DNA of 64,000 nt. It comes from PHAA01 sp034927445. Lineage in GTDB: Bacteria > Bacillota > Syntrophomonadia > Syntrophomonadales > Syntrophomonadaceae. Of the stretch, positions 41,751 to 51,297 are shown piece by piece (position 1 is the first letter of the stretch; every line of letters begins with the position of its first letter). The notes beneath the pieces were generated by a model. That model made no database searches, was not told the origin of the DNA, and was given only the letters and a program-made list of their open reading frames with translations. The position numbers and the translations under genes are program-made. The DNA lies in NCBI GenBank assembly GCA_034927445.1, contig JAYFPZ010000006.1, positions 1 through 64,000 of the forward strand. Direction: 5' to 3'.

Positions 41751-42209
41751 ATGGCCGTATACAAAATAATAACGGACCCGGATCCGGTTTTAAGAGAAAA
41801 ATCAGCAGCAGTCAAAAATGTTAATACCGGGGTCTTAAGGGTATTGGATAATATGCGCGATACACTTTATGCAGCTGAGGGGGTAGGTTTGGCCGCACCC
41901 CAAATAGGCATTTTAAAAAGGATTATTGTAGTAGATCCCGGTGACAAACTCTACGAGATAATAAATCCGGAAATCATCTGCTCCGAGGGTGAGCAAAACG
42001 GAACTGAAGGATGTTTGAGTGTTCCCGGCAAGGTGGGATGGCTTAAAAGGGCCCAGAAGGTAACGGTCCAGGGTTTAAATCGGAATGGGGAGAATATAGA
42101 GATTGAAGCCATAGACTTTTTGGCCCGTATTCTGCAGCATGAAATTGATCATTTGGATGGAATACTGTTTCCGGATAAAGCAACCAGGATTAAAGTAGAA
42201 GAAAAATAG
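41751..42209 (+). CDS. def: Peptide deformylase
   Basis: A 152-aa metallo-deformylase that removes N-formyl groups from new proteins. All three motifs are present: GVGLAAPQIG near 43, EGCLSVPG near 87 with the metal Cys, and QHEIDHLDGILF near 129 with two His ligands and catalytic Glu. ATG at 41751 has GAGGAGG 6-7 nt upstream, overlapping the priA stop. fmt follows at 19 nt; the def-fmt pair is conserved. Confidence 0.96.
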   Translation: MAVYKIITDPDPVLREKSAAVKNVNTGVLRVLDNMRDTLYAAEGVGLAAPQIGILKRIIVVDPGDKLYEIINPEIICSEGEQNGTEGCLSVPGKVGWLKRAQKVTVQGLNRNGENIEIEAIDFLARILQHEIDHLDGILFPDKATRIKVEEK

Positions 42210-42228
42210 CTGGGGGAGGAGAATAGTT

Positions 42229-43158
42229 TTGAAAGTTGTCTTCATGGGGACATCCGAATTTGCGGTACCTTCATTGGCAAAACTGATTGACTCCCATTAT
42301 GAAGTTCTGGGAGTGGTAACCCAGCCGGACCGCCCTCAGGGCAGGGGCAATAAAGTGGTCTTTTCACCGGTGAAGAAATTGGCGGTCGAGCATGGTCTCG
42401 AAATATATCAACCAATCAAATTAAGAAATGAAGCAGCTGTCGACATGTTGCGCAACTGGGAGTCCGACCTTATTGTAGTTGCTTCCTACGGGCAGATACT
42501 CCCAGCCGATATTCTCGATTTGCCCCGATTGGGATGTATAAATGTACACGCCTCGCTGCTGCCCCATTATCGCGGGGCTGCTCCCATTCAAAGGTCAATT
42601 ATGGCGGGTGACAGGATCACTGGAGTTACTACCATGTTCATGAATATAGGTCTTGATACCGGTGATATTATTTTGCAGAAGCCGGTCGCAATCGATGAAG
42701 ATATGGATCATGGAGAGCTGGAAAATATTCTGGCCCAGGAGGGGGCCGATTTATTGATAGACACTCTGGCGGTACTGGCCAGCGGTTCCAATCCCCGCAG
42801 GAAGCAGGATGATCATCGCAGCAGTTATGCTCCCATGATGACCCGGGAAGAGGAAAAAATTGATTGGAATGAGGCAGCGGCTGCCATAAAAAACAGAATC
42901 AGGGCATTAAGTCCTCAACCGGCCGCTTATACTTCATTTAACGGCAACCGTTTTAAAATATATAAAAGCCGCGTAGCCGACCCTGAAGCAACCGGTGAAC
43001 CCGGTCAGGTAACCCGGATTACACCGGATGGTTTTGAAGTACAAACTGGACGAGGAACGCTTGAAATACTTGATGTTAAGCGGGAAGGGAAAAAGAGGAT
43101 AGCCTGCCGTGAGTTCCTGAAAGGATTCAGCCTGGCGCCCGGAGATACTCTTACCTAG
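42229..43158 (+). CDS. fmt: Methionyl-tRNA formyltransferase
   Basis: A 309-aa enzyme that formylates initiator Met-tRNA. KVVFMGTSEFAVPSL opens the protein, the catalytic region INVHASLLPHYRGAAPIQ lies near 105, and the C-terminal OB-type domain begins near 205 (LSPQPAAYTSF). It starts with TTG at 42229, with GGGGGAGGAG upstream. It acts with def in the same operon. Confidence 0.95.
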   Translation: MKVVFMGTSEFAVPSLAKLIDSHYEVLGVVTQPDRPQGRGNKVVFSPVKKLAVEHGLEIYQPIKLRNEAAVDMLRNWESDLIVVASYGQILPADILDLPRLGCINVHASLLPHYRGAAPIQRSIMAGDRITGVTTMFMNIGLDTGDIILQKPVAIDEDMDHGELENILAQEGADLLIDTLAVLASGSNPRRKQDDHRSSYAPMMTREEEKIDWNEAAAAIKNRIRALSPQPAAYTSFNGNRFKIYKSRVADPEATGEPGQVTRITPDGFEVQTGRGTLEILDVKREGKKRIACREFLKGFSLAPGDTLT

Positions 43159-43169
43159 GAGGATAGGAA

Positions 43170-43922
43170 TTGGAAACTAAAAAGCGTGTTTATGTTGGGC
43201 TACTGGTGGGAAGTATGTTCCTGCTTGCGCTTCTGGCAGCAGCTGTTTGGTATCTGTTCCGCAATAGAGATGTTATTATTGGCAGAGTGCTGCTCATAAT
43301 TATAGTTTCTATCCTGGGAGCGGTATTTATTTTGGTAGGTACAGGTGTTCTGGCTATAGTTTTCATGCTGATCAAGTCAAAGACCATACCTACCTTGGAG
43401 ACATTTTCCCGCATAGCCAATGATATAATGTTCCCGATCACCTTGATTACGGGAAGATTAACCGGAATAAATAAGGAGGAGATACTCCGCTCTTATATTG
43501 CGGTTAACAATAACCTGGTAAAGTCCAAAAAGTTGTTGCTGGATGGGCGGCAAGTCATGATCCTGCTGCCCCACTGCCTGCAGGACTCTGAATGTCCCCA
43601 TAAGATCACCATGGACATTAACAATTGCAAACGCTGTCATAAATGCACCATCGCCGACATCATCGAATTGGGAGAGAAATACCATGCCGTCATAAAAGTT
43701 GCCACTGGCGGAACCTTGGCCCGCAAGTTTATTGAAGAATGCAAGCCTCGCGGAGTAGTGGCGGTAGCCTGTGAAAGAGATCTTTCCATGGGTATTCAAG
43801 ATTCCAGCTATGTTCCGGTTATCGGTGTTTTGAACTGCAGGCCCAATGGACCTTGCATCAATACCAGGGTGGAGCTTGATAAAGTTGAAGAAGCTCTGAA
43901 AACTATTTGTGAAAGGGGATAA
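43170..43922 (+). CDS. DUF116 membrane-anchored Cys protein
   Basis: A 250-aa protein of the DUF116 family. Two membrane helices are at about residues 8-28 and 36-66. The cytoplasmic part has a Cys cluster (CLQDSECPHK near 135, NNCKRCHKC near 149) and later Cys at VAVACERD and GVLNCRPNGPC, a pattern that suggests metal or Fe-S binding. Its function is unknown; it is often encoded between fmt and the YugP-type peptidase in Firmicutes. It starts at TTG 43170 with AGGAGG 7 nt upstream. Confidence 0.88.
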   Translation: METKKRVYVGLLVGSMFLLALLAAAVWYLFRNRDVIIGRVLLIIIVSILGAVFILVGTGVLAIVFMLIKSKTIPTLETFSRIANDIMFPITLITGRLTGINKEEILRSYIAVNNNLVKSKKLLLDGRQVMILLPHCLQDSECPHKITMDINNCKRCHKCTIADIIELGEKYHAVIKVATGGTLARKFIEECKPRGVVAVACERDLSMGIQDSSYVPVIGVLNCRPNGPCINTRVELDKVEEALKTICERG

Positions 43923-43926
43923 ATAT

Positions 43927-44604
43927 ATGGGATATTTAATTTTTTTGATTCCGGCCCTTTTGATCTCAGTTTACGCTCAATTTAAAGTAAAGACGACTTT
44001 TAACAAATATTCCCAGGTGAGATCTTCCCGGGGAACCACCGGCGCCCAGGCTGCTTCCGTGCTGCTGCAGCGAAATGGAATGGGCGGGATGGTTCCTATA
44101 AGGGCGATTGCGGGCAGTCTTTCCGATAATTACGACCCCCGCAGCCGTACTCTTAATCTGTCGGAATCGGTATACGGGAGTAATTCAATTGCGGCTATAG
44201 GGGTGGCGGCTCATGAAGTGGGGCATGCTATTCAACACAACGAAAAATACGGCCCGCTGGAATTACGCCATGCGATCGTACCGGTCACCAATTTCGCCTC
44301 TTCGGCTTCATTCCCGCTCTTATTGCTGGGAATGTTAATGCAAAACACGAATCTGATTATGATTGGGATTATCCTTTTCTCGGCGGTAGTAGTTTTTCAT
44401 ATCGTAACTCTGCCGGTGGAATTAAATGCCTCCCGCCGGGCGGTGCTGCAATTGGCTGATTCAGGTCTGATAAGCAGCGACGAGGTTCCCATGGTCAAGC
44501 GGGTACTGGGTGCAGCCGCATTCACTTACCTGGCCGCAACGCTGGTAGCTATAGCCAATTTACTGTATTATATCCTGATATTTACCGGCAATCGCGATGA
44601 TTAA
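43927..44604 (+). CDS. YugP-type zinc membrane metallopeptidase
   Basis: A 225-aa membrane protein of the zinc_peptidase_2 (PF04298, YugP) family. The active-site motif AAHEVGHAIQH lies near residue 97. An N-terminal helix and three more hydrophobic segments (about 120-165, 195-220) anchor it. The ATG at 43927 has AAAGGGGA 7 nt upstream, within the end of the DUF116 gene. The substrate is unknown. Confidence 0.88.
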   Translation: MGYLIFLIPALLISVYAQFKVKTTFNKYSQVRSSRGTTGAQAASVLLQRNGMGGMVPIRAIAGSLSDNYDPRSRTLNLSESVYGSNSIAAIGVAAHEVGHAIQHNEKYGPLELRHAIVPVTNFASSASFPLLLLGMLMQNTNLIMIGIILFSAVVVFHIVTLPVELNASRRAVLQLADSGLISSDEVPMVKRVLGAAAFTYLAATLVAIANLLYYILIFTGNRDD

Positions 44605-44661
44605 TGTAGTTAAAGCCTATGATATCGCTGATTTTTAAATAATTTAGATAGGAATATAAAT

Positions 44662-46041
44662 ATGGGAAGTCATAACCATGACCATAGTCAGGGAGATCCT
44701 CGTAAAATCGCGCTGCTAATAGTCCACCAGGTTTTGGAAAAGGGTGCTTATGCCAACATTGCTCTGGACCAGTATTTGCGAACAGCGAAGCTGATGCCGG
44801 AAGACAGACACCTGGTTACAGAAATTGTTAATGGGACGATACGCATGTTAAAGCACCTGGACTGGGTGCTTAATCTTTTTCTGAGCAAGCCGGTTGCAGC
44901 CCAAAACCCATGGCTGCGTGACATACTGCGGATATCCCTGTATCAAATGCTCTTTATGGATAATATACCCGATTATGCCAGTGTAAACAGTGCGGTAAAG
45001 CTCGCCGGCGCCCAAACCGGGGCCAAGCTGGCAGGGGTGGCCAATGGGGTTTTGCGCAATATCGCCCGTAATAGGGAATCACTGTCGTACCCGGATCCCG
45101 GTGACCTGATCAAGTACCTGTCGATTTACTGTTCCCAGCCGGAATGGCTGATACAAATGCTGCTGACGGTTTATCAAATCTCTGAAGTTAAGAAGATGCT
45201 GGCCTACTTCAACGAGCGGCCCGGACTGGTTTTGCGCAGCAATTCCCTGTTGGGCGGCCGCGGAGAATTGATTGAGGCTTTGCGGCAGGAGGGCGTCAAC
45301 TGCGCAGCCAGTCCGCGCACCCCCTGGGCAGTCCTGGTTGAAGGGCTCAATAAACCGCTGGAGCAATTGGCAGCTTATCAACAGGGGCGCTTTTATGTTC
45401 AGAATGAGGCCTCGATGCTGGCGGTGGCAATTCTCAAGCCCGAGGCTGACCAGACCATCGTGGACCTAGGTTGCGGAGCCGGCGGTAAAACTACTTTTAT
45501 GGCTGAATTAATGAATAACCGGGGCATAATTGAGGCTTACGATATTTATAAACATAAAATTACCCTGCTTAAGTCCAATTGTCAGCGTTTACGCATCTCG
45601 ATCGTAAATGGATACAATGAAGATATTCTGGTCCTGAAAAACAAGGCCAACGCTGCTCAAGGGGTATTACTGGACGCTCCCTGTTCTGGTCTGGGGGTTT
45701 TAAACCGCAGGGCTGATTCGCGTTGGCGAAAAAACCAGGCGGATATCGATGGTCTAACTGCAATACAGTTGAGCCTCCTGGAAAAAGCCGGTCAGATGGC
45801 AGCCCCCGGAGGCACCCTGGTTTATTCGACCTGCACGGTCAACCCCCATGAAAACGAAGCAATCGTCCTGAAATACCTGGATCAAAGCCCGGGGTTCCAT
45901 TTGGAGGGATTTGCCGGCGAACTTGGATTTTTTCCTTTGGATGAGGCAGACCGAAACCAGGCGACCGGCGGCATGTTGACTATAAGGCCCGGCAAATACG
46001 GAACTGACGGGATGTTTTATGCCCGCATGAGAAGGGGCTGA
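44662..46041 (+). CDS. rsmB: 16S rRNA (cytosine-967-C5)-methyltransferase
   Basis: A 459-aa RsmB/Sun protein. An N-terminal NusB-like RNA-binding domain (about 10-140, DRHLVTEIVNGTIRMLKHLD) is followed by a Rossmann methyltransferase. VDLGCGAGGKTTFMAE near 267 binds SAM, DAPCSGLGVLNRRAD near 338 has one catalytic Cys and YSTCTVNPHENE near 391 the other. The ribosome-binding site TAGGAAT is modest. rlmN follows at 12 nt. Confidence 0.94.
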   Translation: MGSHNHDHSQGDPRKIALLIVHQVLEKGAYANIALDQYLRTAKLMPEDRHLVTEIVNGTIRMLKHLDWVLNLFLSKPVAAQNPWLRDILRISLYQMLFMDNIPDYASVNSAVKLAGAQTGAKLAGVANGVLRNIARNRESLSYPDPGDLIKYLSIYCSQPEWLIQMLLTVYQISEVKKMLAYFNERPGLVLRSNSLLGGRGELIEALRQEGVNCAASPRTPWAVLVEGLNKPLEQLAAYQQGRFYVQNEASMLAVAILKPEADQTIVDLGCGAGGKTTFMAELMNNRGIIEAYDIYKHKITLLKSNCQRLRISIVNGYNEDILVLKNKANAAQGVLLDAPCSGLGVLNRRADSRWRKNQADIDGLTAIQLSLLEKAGQMAAPGGTLVYSTCTVNPHENEAIVLKYLDQSPGFHLEGFAGELGFFPLDEADRNQATGGMLTIRPGKYGTDGMFYARMRRG

Positions 46042-46053
46042 GGAGTAAATAAT

Positions 46054-47124
46054 ATGGAAACAACCAAAACCGAATTTTTAGGTCTTGATTTAAAGGCGAT
46101 GGAACAGTATTTAATGGCTTGGGGAGAACCTCGTTTTCGGGCCAGTCAAATATTTACCTGGATATACCGCAAAGAAATCAGCTCATTTTATGAGATGAGT
46201 GATATCCCTAAAGAACTGCGCTATAAACTTGATGAAACAGCTGCAATTTCCATCCCCCGGGTGCTCAAACAACGGGTTTCCCGAGATGGCACCCGTAAAT
46301 TTTTACTGGAGATGAAGGACAAGAAGAAAGTAGAAACAGTTGTAATACCCCAAAGCCGGGATAAAGATACCCGCTATTCCTTGTGCATCTCCACCCAGGT
46401 GGGCTGCCCCATAGGCTGCAGCTTTTGTGCCACCGGGTTGTCAGGCTTCCAAAGAAACCTGCAGGCTTATGAAATGGCGGGACAGGTATTGGGTTCAAGA
46501 AGAGAATTATCCAGAAAATTAAGAACGAATGGCGAGCCGATAATTACGAACGTTGTTTATATGGGCATGGGTGAACCCATGCTGAACTTTGACGAAGTTT
46601 TGAGGTCTATTCATATCCTTAATGATCATAAGGGTATTAACATAGGGCAGAGGCATATAACCATATCCACCTCCGGAGAGGTAAAGGGCATTGAAAGACT
46701 GGCTCAGGAAGATCTGCAGGTTACTCTGGCCATATCGCTGCATGCCGGCAACAATGAATTACGCGACCGGTTGGTACCGCTAAACCGGAAATATCCTCTG
46801 GAAATTCTGATGAGGGCGGTTGACGGCTACATCGAACAAACCAACCGCAGGGTAACTTTCGAGTATATACTGCTGGATGAGGCCAACATAAGCCGGGAAG
46901 ACGCAGATGCCCTGATTAAATTAATTAAACCTCTACTGGCGAACGTAAACCTTATTCCTTATAATGAAGTAAGCGGGCTCGGTTTTAGAAAACCCTCGCT
47001 CTTAAAAATAAAGCAATTTTATAATTGGCTGGTGGATGGAGGCCTGAATGTCACCCTCAGAGAGGAGCGGGGAGCTGATATTGAAGCGGCCTGCGGCCAG
47101 CTTAGTGCGAAAAGGGAACGATAA
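46054..47124 (+). CDS. rlmN: Dual-specificity rRNA/tRNA adenine-C2 methyltransferase RlmN
   Basis: A 356-aa radical SAM enzyme. The cluster motif CPIGCSFCATG near residue 118 binds [4Fe-4S]; MGMGEPMLNFDE near 170 is typical. The C-terminal Cys in AACGQL near 349 should be the methyl-carrying residue. It methylates A2503 in 23S rRNA and A37 in some tRNAs. It sits between rsmB and the stp-prkC pair, a common Firmicute order. Confidence 0.95.
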   Translation: METTKTEFLGLDLKAMEQYLMAWGEPRFRASQIFTWIYRKEISSFYEMSDIPKELRYKLDETAAISIPRVLKQRVSRDGTRKFLLEMKDKKKVETVVIPQSRDKDTRYSLCISTQVGCPIGCSFCATGLSGFQRNLQAYEMAGQVLGSRRELSRKLRTNGEPIITNVVYMGMGEPMLNFDEVLRSIHILNDHKGINIGQRHITISTSGEVKGIERLAQEDLQVTLAISLHAGNNELRDRLVPLNRKYPLEILMRAVDGYIEQTNRRVTFEYILLDEANISREDADALIKLIKPLLANVNLIPYNEVSGLGFRKPSLLKIKQFYNWLVDGGLNVTLREERGADIEAACGQLSAKRER

Positions 47125-47172
47125 AGAGTGTTTTTACCAAACATTCAAGTTCCCGAGTTATCGAGGTGTACT

Positions 47173-47880
47173 ATGAAAGCTGCTGGTGTAACCGATATCG
47201 GACTATACCGAAAGAGAAACGAAGACCATTATTACATTGATACAGATAAGGGAATCTTTCTGGTCTGTGATGGTATGGGCGGCCACAAAGGCGGAGACGT
47301 AGCTTCGCAAATGGCGGTGGAAACAGTGCGCCAAAGCTTAGATTGGGAAGGGCCGGACGACCTGGTCCCCAGTCTGCTTAAAACAATCCAACTTGCTAAT
47401 GAAGTTATATACAACAAAGGCCAGACCGACGAATCATTGCATGAAATGGGAACTACCCTTACCACTGCGGTTATCCTTGATCAAAATATGACAATTGCGC
47501 ATGTAGGTGACAGCAGTTTGTTCCACTATCGGGCCGGCGTTTTAAAAAAGATTACCCGGGATCATACTTTGGCAGAACAGATGCGGGCAGACGGATTACT
47601 CAAACAGGAAGATATAGGGTCCAATGTTTACAATCATGTTCTTACCAGAGCAGTAGGAGTAGAAGATCATGTTGAGACTGATATCTATCATCAGGAGATA
47701 GCGGAAGGTGATTGGATACTATTATCCACCGATGGGCTGACAGATTTGGTCAAGGAGAATGAGATCTGCGAATATTTGGATTCGGCCCATGATCCCCAGG
47801 CAACAGCCGGGGCGTTGGTCGAATTGGCTCTGAGCAAGGGTGGATATGACAATATTACCATTGTACTCTTATCCATTTAA
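47173..47880 (+). CDS. stp: PP2C-type protein phosphatase (Stp/PrpC)
   Basis: A 235-aa metal-dependent Ser/Thr phosphatase. Motifs: TDIGLYRKRNEDHYY near 7, VCDGMGGHKGGDVAS near 34, AHVGDSSLFHYR near 113 and LLSTDGLTDLV near 187. It reverses PrkC phosphorylation. The ATG at 47173 has GAGGTG 6 nt upstream; the in-frame GTG at 47128 lies right after rlmN without a good site. prkC follows 16 nt later. Confidence 0.94.
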   Translation: MKAAGVTDIGLYRKRNEDHYYIDTDKGIFLVCDGMGGHKGGDVASQMAVETVRQSLDWEGPDDLVPSLLKTIQLANEVIYNKGQTDESLHEMGTTLTTAVILDQNMTIAHVGDSSLFHYRAGVLKKITRDHTLAEQMRADGLLKQEDIGSNVYNHVLTRAVGVEDHVETDIYHQEIAEGDWILLSTDGLTDLVKENEICEYLDSAHDPQATAGALVELALSKGGYDNITIVLLSI

Positions 47881-47896
47881 TTAGGGAGGTAAAGAC

Positions 47897-49693
47897 TTGA
47901 ACGGCACGACATTAGGCGGTCGCTATGAATTAATTGAAATTGTTGGGGAAGGCGGAATGTCAACTGTCTTCAAAGCCCGAGACAAGATCCTGGACCGGAT
48001 TGTAGCTGTCAAAATACTTAAGGACGAGTTCTCCAAGGACAAAGGGTTTGTAGAAAAATTCAAGACTGAAGCCCTGTCAGCCGCTAGTATTTCCCATCCC
48101 AACATTGTTAACATCTATGATGTTGGGCAGGAACAAGATGTTCATTATATTGTCATGGAGTATGTAGACGGCACCACCTTAAAAGATATTATTCGCAAGC
48201 GAGCTCCGCTGCCGGTAGAGGAAGCGGTTAATATCGCGATTATGGTTTGTGACGGGGTTCACCATGCCCATGAGAAAGGGATAATTCATCGCGACATCAA
48301 GCCTCATAATATACTGATCACCGAACAGGGTATGGTTAAAGTAGCTGATTTTGGGATAGCCCGGGCGGTAAGTGCCGGGACTATAACCTATGGCAATAAT
48401 ATTGTGGGCTCAGTCCATTATTTCTCGCCTGAACAGGCCAGAGGGGAGGTTATTAACCGAACCACCGATATATATTCGATTGGTTGTATCCTTTATGAAA
48501 TGGTAACAGGGAAGGTGCCCTTCGACGCGGAGAGCCCCATAACGGTTGCCCTCAGGCATATTCATGATGACCCTCCCTCCCCCCGTTTAAAAAATCCTGA
48601 AATACCGGTGGCTTTGGAGGGAATAATATTTAGAGCTATGGAGAAAGTCCCGGGGCGGCGTTTTCAAACCGCCCAGGATATGCGCAATGCCCTGCTGAAT
48701 ATATCCAGGGCCAGCACCATAGCAGGACCGGAAAGGGATGTAGATAAGGTGAAAAAGCGGAAATTAAAACCTGCGGGTATAGCCTTGATAGCCATTGCCC
48801 TGCTGGGATTGCTTTCAGGGGTCATGTTTATGATGGGCGGCAATCTGTTTGGCAAAGAAGTGGTGGTACCTGATATTGTGGGAATGAATATGGCGCAAGC
48901 CGAGGCAGAACTCGACAAGCTTTGTTTAGTAATGAATGTTATCGCCAAGCAGAATGATCCGAACGTGGAAAAGGACTTGATAATATCCCAGGATCCCGGC
49001 AAAGACCGCAAAGTTAAAGCAGGCAGGCAGATTGATGTGGTGGTCAGTGCCGGTTCGGAACAGGTTAAGGTGCCTAATATTGTTGGCGTTACGGTCAAGG
49101 AAGCCACTACCCGGCTGGCCAATAAAGGCCTGAACCTGGGTACCCCCCAGGAGGTCTATGATGAAAAATATGAGGCGGGAATCATAATATCCCAGGACCC
49201 GCTGGCGGATACGAATGTTGATGCCGGCACCAATGTGGCTGTGGTCGTCAGTAAGGGCAAAAGCCCCAACAAGATCAGCATGCCTGATCTGAAAGGACTG
49301 TCTTTGACTGACGCCACCAAAAAGCTGCAGGATAATAAGCTGGTATTGGGTCAAGTATCCCGTCAGACCAGCAATAATTATTTCAAAGACCAGGTATCAA
49401 ACCAGGATACTGCCCCGGGGGTTTTGGTGGATGAGGGAACCACGGTCAATATTACTCTAAGCAACGGACCGGGGCCGACGACCAAAACCAAACGCTTGCG
49501 ATTTGAGCTGCCCGATGATCAACAGTACTACAATGTGGTCATTACCGTCAAAGACGCTCAGAATGAAAGGGTCGTGTATAATGTAATGCACCGGGCTGGT
49601 GAAGAAATTAATGTAGGAATAAACTACACGGGAACCGGAACTGCCCAGGTGCAGCTTAATGGGGAACCGTCCAAGACCTATAGCCTTCCATGA
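47897..49693 (+). CDS. prkC: PASTA-domain Ser/Thr protein kinase PrkC
   Basis: A 598-aa membrane kinase. The kinase domain (about 10-270) has GEGGMSTVFKA, HRDIKPHN near 134 and DFGIARA near 153. One membrane helix (about 293-315) leads to three extracellular PASTA repeats, beginning about VVPDIVGMN, VKVPNIVGVT and ISMPDLKGLS, which bind muropeptides. A short C-terminal beta-type domain follows. The pair with Stp controls growth, wall synthesis and, in Bacillus, spore germination. It starts with TTG at 47897, GGGAGG 8 nt upstream. Confidence 0.95.
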   Translation: MNGTTLGGRYELIEIVGEGGMSTVFKARDKILDRIVAVKILKDEFSKDKGFVEKFKTEALSAASISHPNIVNIYDVGQEQDVHYIVMEYVDGTTLKDIIRKRAPLPVEEAVNIAIMVCDGVHHAHEKGIIHRDIKPHNILITEQGMVKVADFGIARAVSAGTITYGNNIVGSVHYFSPEQARGEVINRTTDIYSIGCILYEMVTGKVPFDAESPITVALRHIHDDPPSPRLKNPEIPVALEGIIFRAMEKVPGRRFQTAQDMRNALLNISRASTIAGPERDVDKVKKRKLKPAGIALIAIALLGLLSGVMFMMGGNLFGKEVVVPDIVGMNMAQAEAELDKLCLVMNVIAKQNDPNVEKDLIISQDPGKDRKVKAGRQIDVVVSAGSEQVKVPNIVGVTVKEATTRLANKGLNLGTPQEVYDEKYEAGIIISQDPLADTNVDAGTNVAVVVSKGKSPNKISMPDLKGLSLTDATKKLQDNKLVLGQVSRQTSNNYFKDQVSNQDTAPGVLVDEGTTVNITLSNGPGPTTKTKRLRFELPDDQQYYNVVITVKDAQNERVVYNVMHRAGEEINVGINYTGTGTAQVQLNGEPSKTYSLP

Positions 49694-49720
49694 TAATCGA
49701 CTGCCAAACGGAGGGAAAGC

Positions 49721-50599
49721 ATGACCTTGATGCAAGCGGAAGGTATGGTAATAAAAAATTACAGCGGGTTCTATTACGTTCAAGATAAGCAGGATGATAT
49801 ATATGAATGCAAAGTCAGGGGCAAACTCAAAGAAAAGCTGTTGAGCGGAGACCGGGTGGTATTTACCCCCCTGGAAAACCAAAAAGGTATTCTGGAAAAG
49901 GTGCTTAAGCGTGACAATCAGCTTTATCGTCCCCGGGTTGCCAATGTAACCCGGGTATTAATCGTAATGGCTTATGATCAGCCCCAACCCGATTTAATGT
50001 TGTTGGACCGCTTATTGTTCCTGGCCTTGTATAACCGGATAACCCCCTGTATTGTTCTCAATAAATGCGACCTGGCCGCGGATGAATCCGCCAACCGTAT
50101 TTTAAGCTATTACCCCGCCTATTTCGAGGTGTTTCAAACCTCGGCCCGGCAGAACCTGGGACTGGAAAACCTGAGCAGTGCCATTACCGGTGAGGTTGCA
50201 GTTCTCGCCGGCCCCTCCGGTACGGGCAAGTCAAGCCTGCTAAAACTGCTTACGGGCAGGACCGAAGTACGCACCGGAGAGGTCAGCGCCAAAATCGGCC
50301 GCGGCAGGCATACCACCCGTCATGTGGAACTCTTTTCCCTGCCGCAGGGAGGCTGGGTGGTTGATACCCCTGGCTTTAGTGTTCTTGACTTGCCGGAAAT
50401 AAGGCGGGAAGAGACGGTGCAATATTTTCCGGATTTTTCCGGGTATGCCGATGCCTGCAAATTTGGCGATTGTCTGCATTACCGTGAGACTGAATGCGGA
50501 GTAAAAACAGCGGTGGAGGAAAAGAAACTGCTGGATTCAAGATATCAAAACTATCTCAATATGCTGGAAGAAATAATCGCAAAGGAGAGGTGCTACTAA
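49721..50599 (+). CDS. rsgA: Ribosome small-subunit GTPase RsgA
   Basis: A 292-aa circularly permuted GTPase for 30S maturation. An OB-fold N terminus is followed by NKCD (G4) near 111, then GPSGTGKSSLL (G1) near 165 and DTPGF (G3) near 215. The C-terminal zinc site is CKFGDCLHYRETEC near 246. The gene lies directly after prkC and its stop overlaps the rpe start (TAATG), the usual prkC-rsgA-rpe order. Confidence 0.95.
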   Translation: MTLMQAEGMVIKNYSGFYYVQDKQDDIYECKVRGKLKEKLLSGDRVVFTPLENQKGILEKVLKRDNQLYRPRVANVTRVLIVMAYDQPQPDLMLLDRLLFLALYNRITPCIVLNKCDLAADESANRILSYYPAYFEVFQTSARQNLGLENLSSAITGEVAVLAGPSGTGKSSLLKLLTGRTEVRTGEVSAKIGRGRHTTRHVELFSLPQGGWVVDTPGFSVLDLPEIRREETVQYFPDFSGYADACKFGDCLHYRETECGVKTAVEEKKLLDSRYQNYLNMLEEIIAKERCY

Positions 50600-51261
50600 T
50601 GGTTTTGATTGCACCTTCTATATTGTCGGCTAATTTTGCCCATCTGGCCGAGGATGTGCACCAGGTGGAAAAAGCCGGGGCGGATTGGCTGCATATCGAT
50701 GTAATGGACGGCCATTTTGTGCCCAACCTGACCATCGGGCCCCAGGTCGTAGCCGATATCAAGCCAGAGACCGGCCTGCTGCTGGACGTCCATTTGATGA
50801 TTGAAAAGCCGGAATTGATTATTCCAGCCTTTATTAAAGCCGGGGCCGGTTTGATAACCGTTCATGCCGAGACTTGTCCCCATTTGCACCGGGTGGTGGG
50901 CATGATTAAAGATGCAGGCATCATGGCCGGTGTAGCCCTTAATCCTGCCACCCCGGCAGCAGTTCTGGAGGATATTATCGGCGATATGGATTTGGTCCTG
51001 GCCATGAGCGTCAATCCGGGGTTTGGGGGACAGAAGTTTATTAAATCGATAACCGGCAAATTGACCAGACTGAACCATATGATTCGGGACGTGGGGAGGC
51101 CGGTCTATTTACAGGTCGACGGCGGGATTAATGATCAAACGGCGGCGGAGGTAGTGGCAGCCGGGGCCGATGTTCTGGTCGCCGGTTCTTACATATTTAA
51201 ATCACCGGATGTGGGCCGAGCCGTGCAAAATCTCCGGAAAATCGACCCCGGTACCAAATAG
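50599..51261 (+). CDS. rpe: Ribulose-phosphate 3-epimerase
   Basis: A 220-aa TIM-barrel enzyme of the pentose phosphate pathway. IAPSILSANFAHLAED at the start, HIDVMDGHFVPNLT near 34, HLMIEKPE near 67, MSVNPGFGGQKF near 137 and VDGGIN near 174 hold metal ligands and the phosphate site. The ATG at 50599 overlaps the rsgA stop and has GGAGAGG about 7 nt upstream. A long upstream extension in frame is an artefact. Confidence 0.95.
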   Translation: MVLIAPSILSANFAHLAEDVHQVEKAGADWLHIDVMDGHFVPNLTIGPQVVADIKPETGLLLDVHLMIEKPELIIPAFIKAGAGLITVHAETCPHLHRVVGMIKDAGIMAGVALNPATPAAVLEDIIGDMDLVLAMSVNPGFGGQKFIKSITGKLTRLNHMIRDVGRPVYLQVDGGINDQTAAEVVAAGADVLVAGSYIFKSPDVGRAVQNLRKIDPGTK

Positions 51262-51297
51262 AGACTATAGACAAATGTTAGTAAAGGAATATTGTTA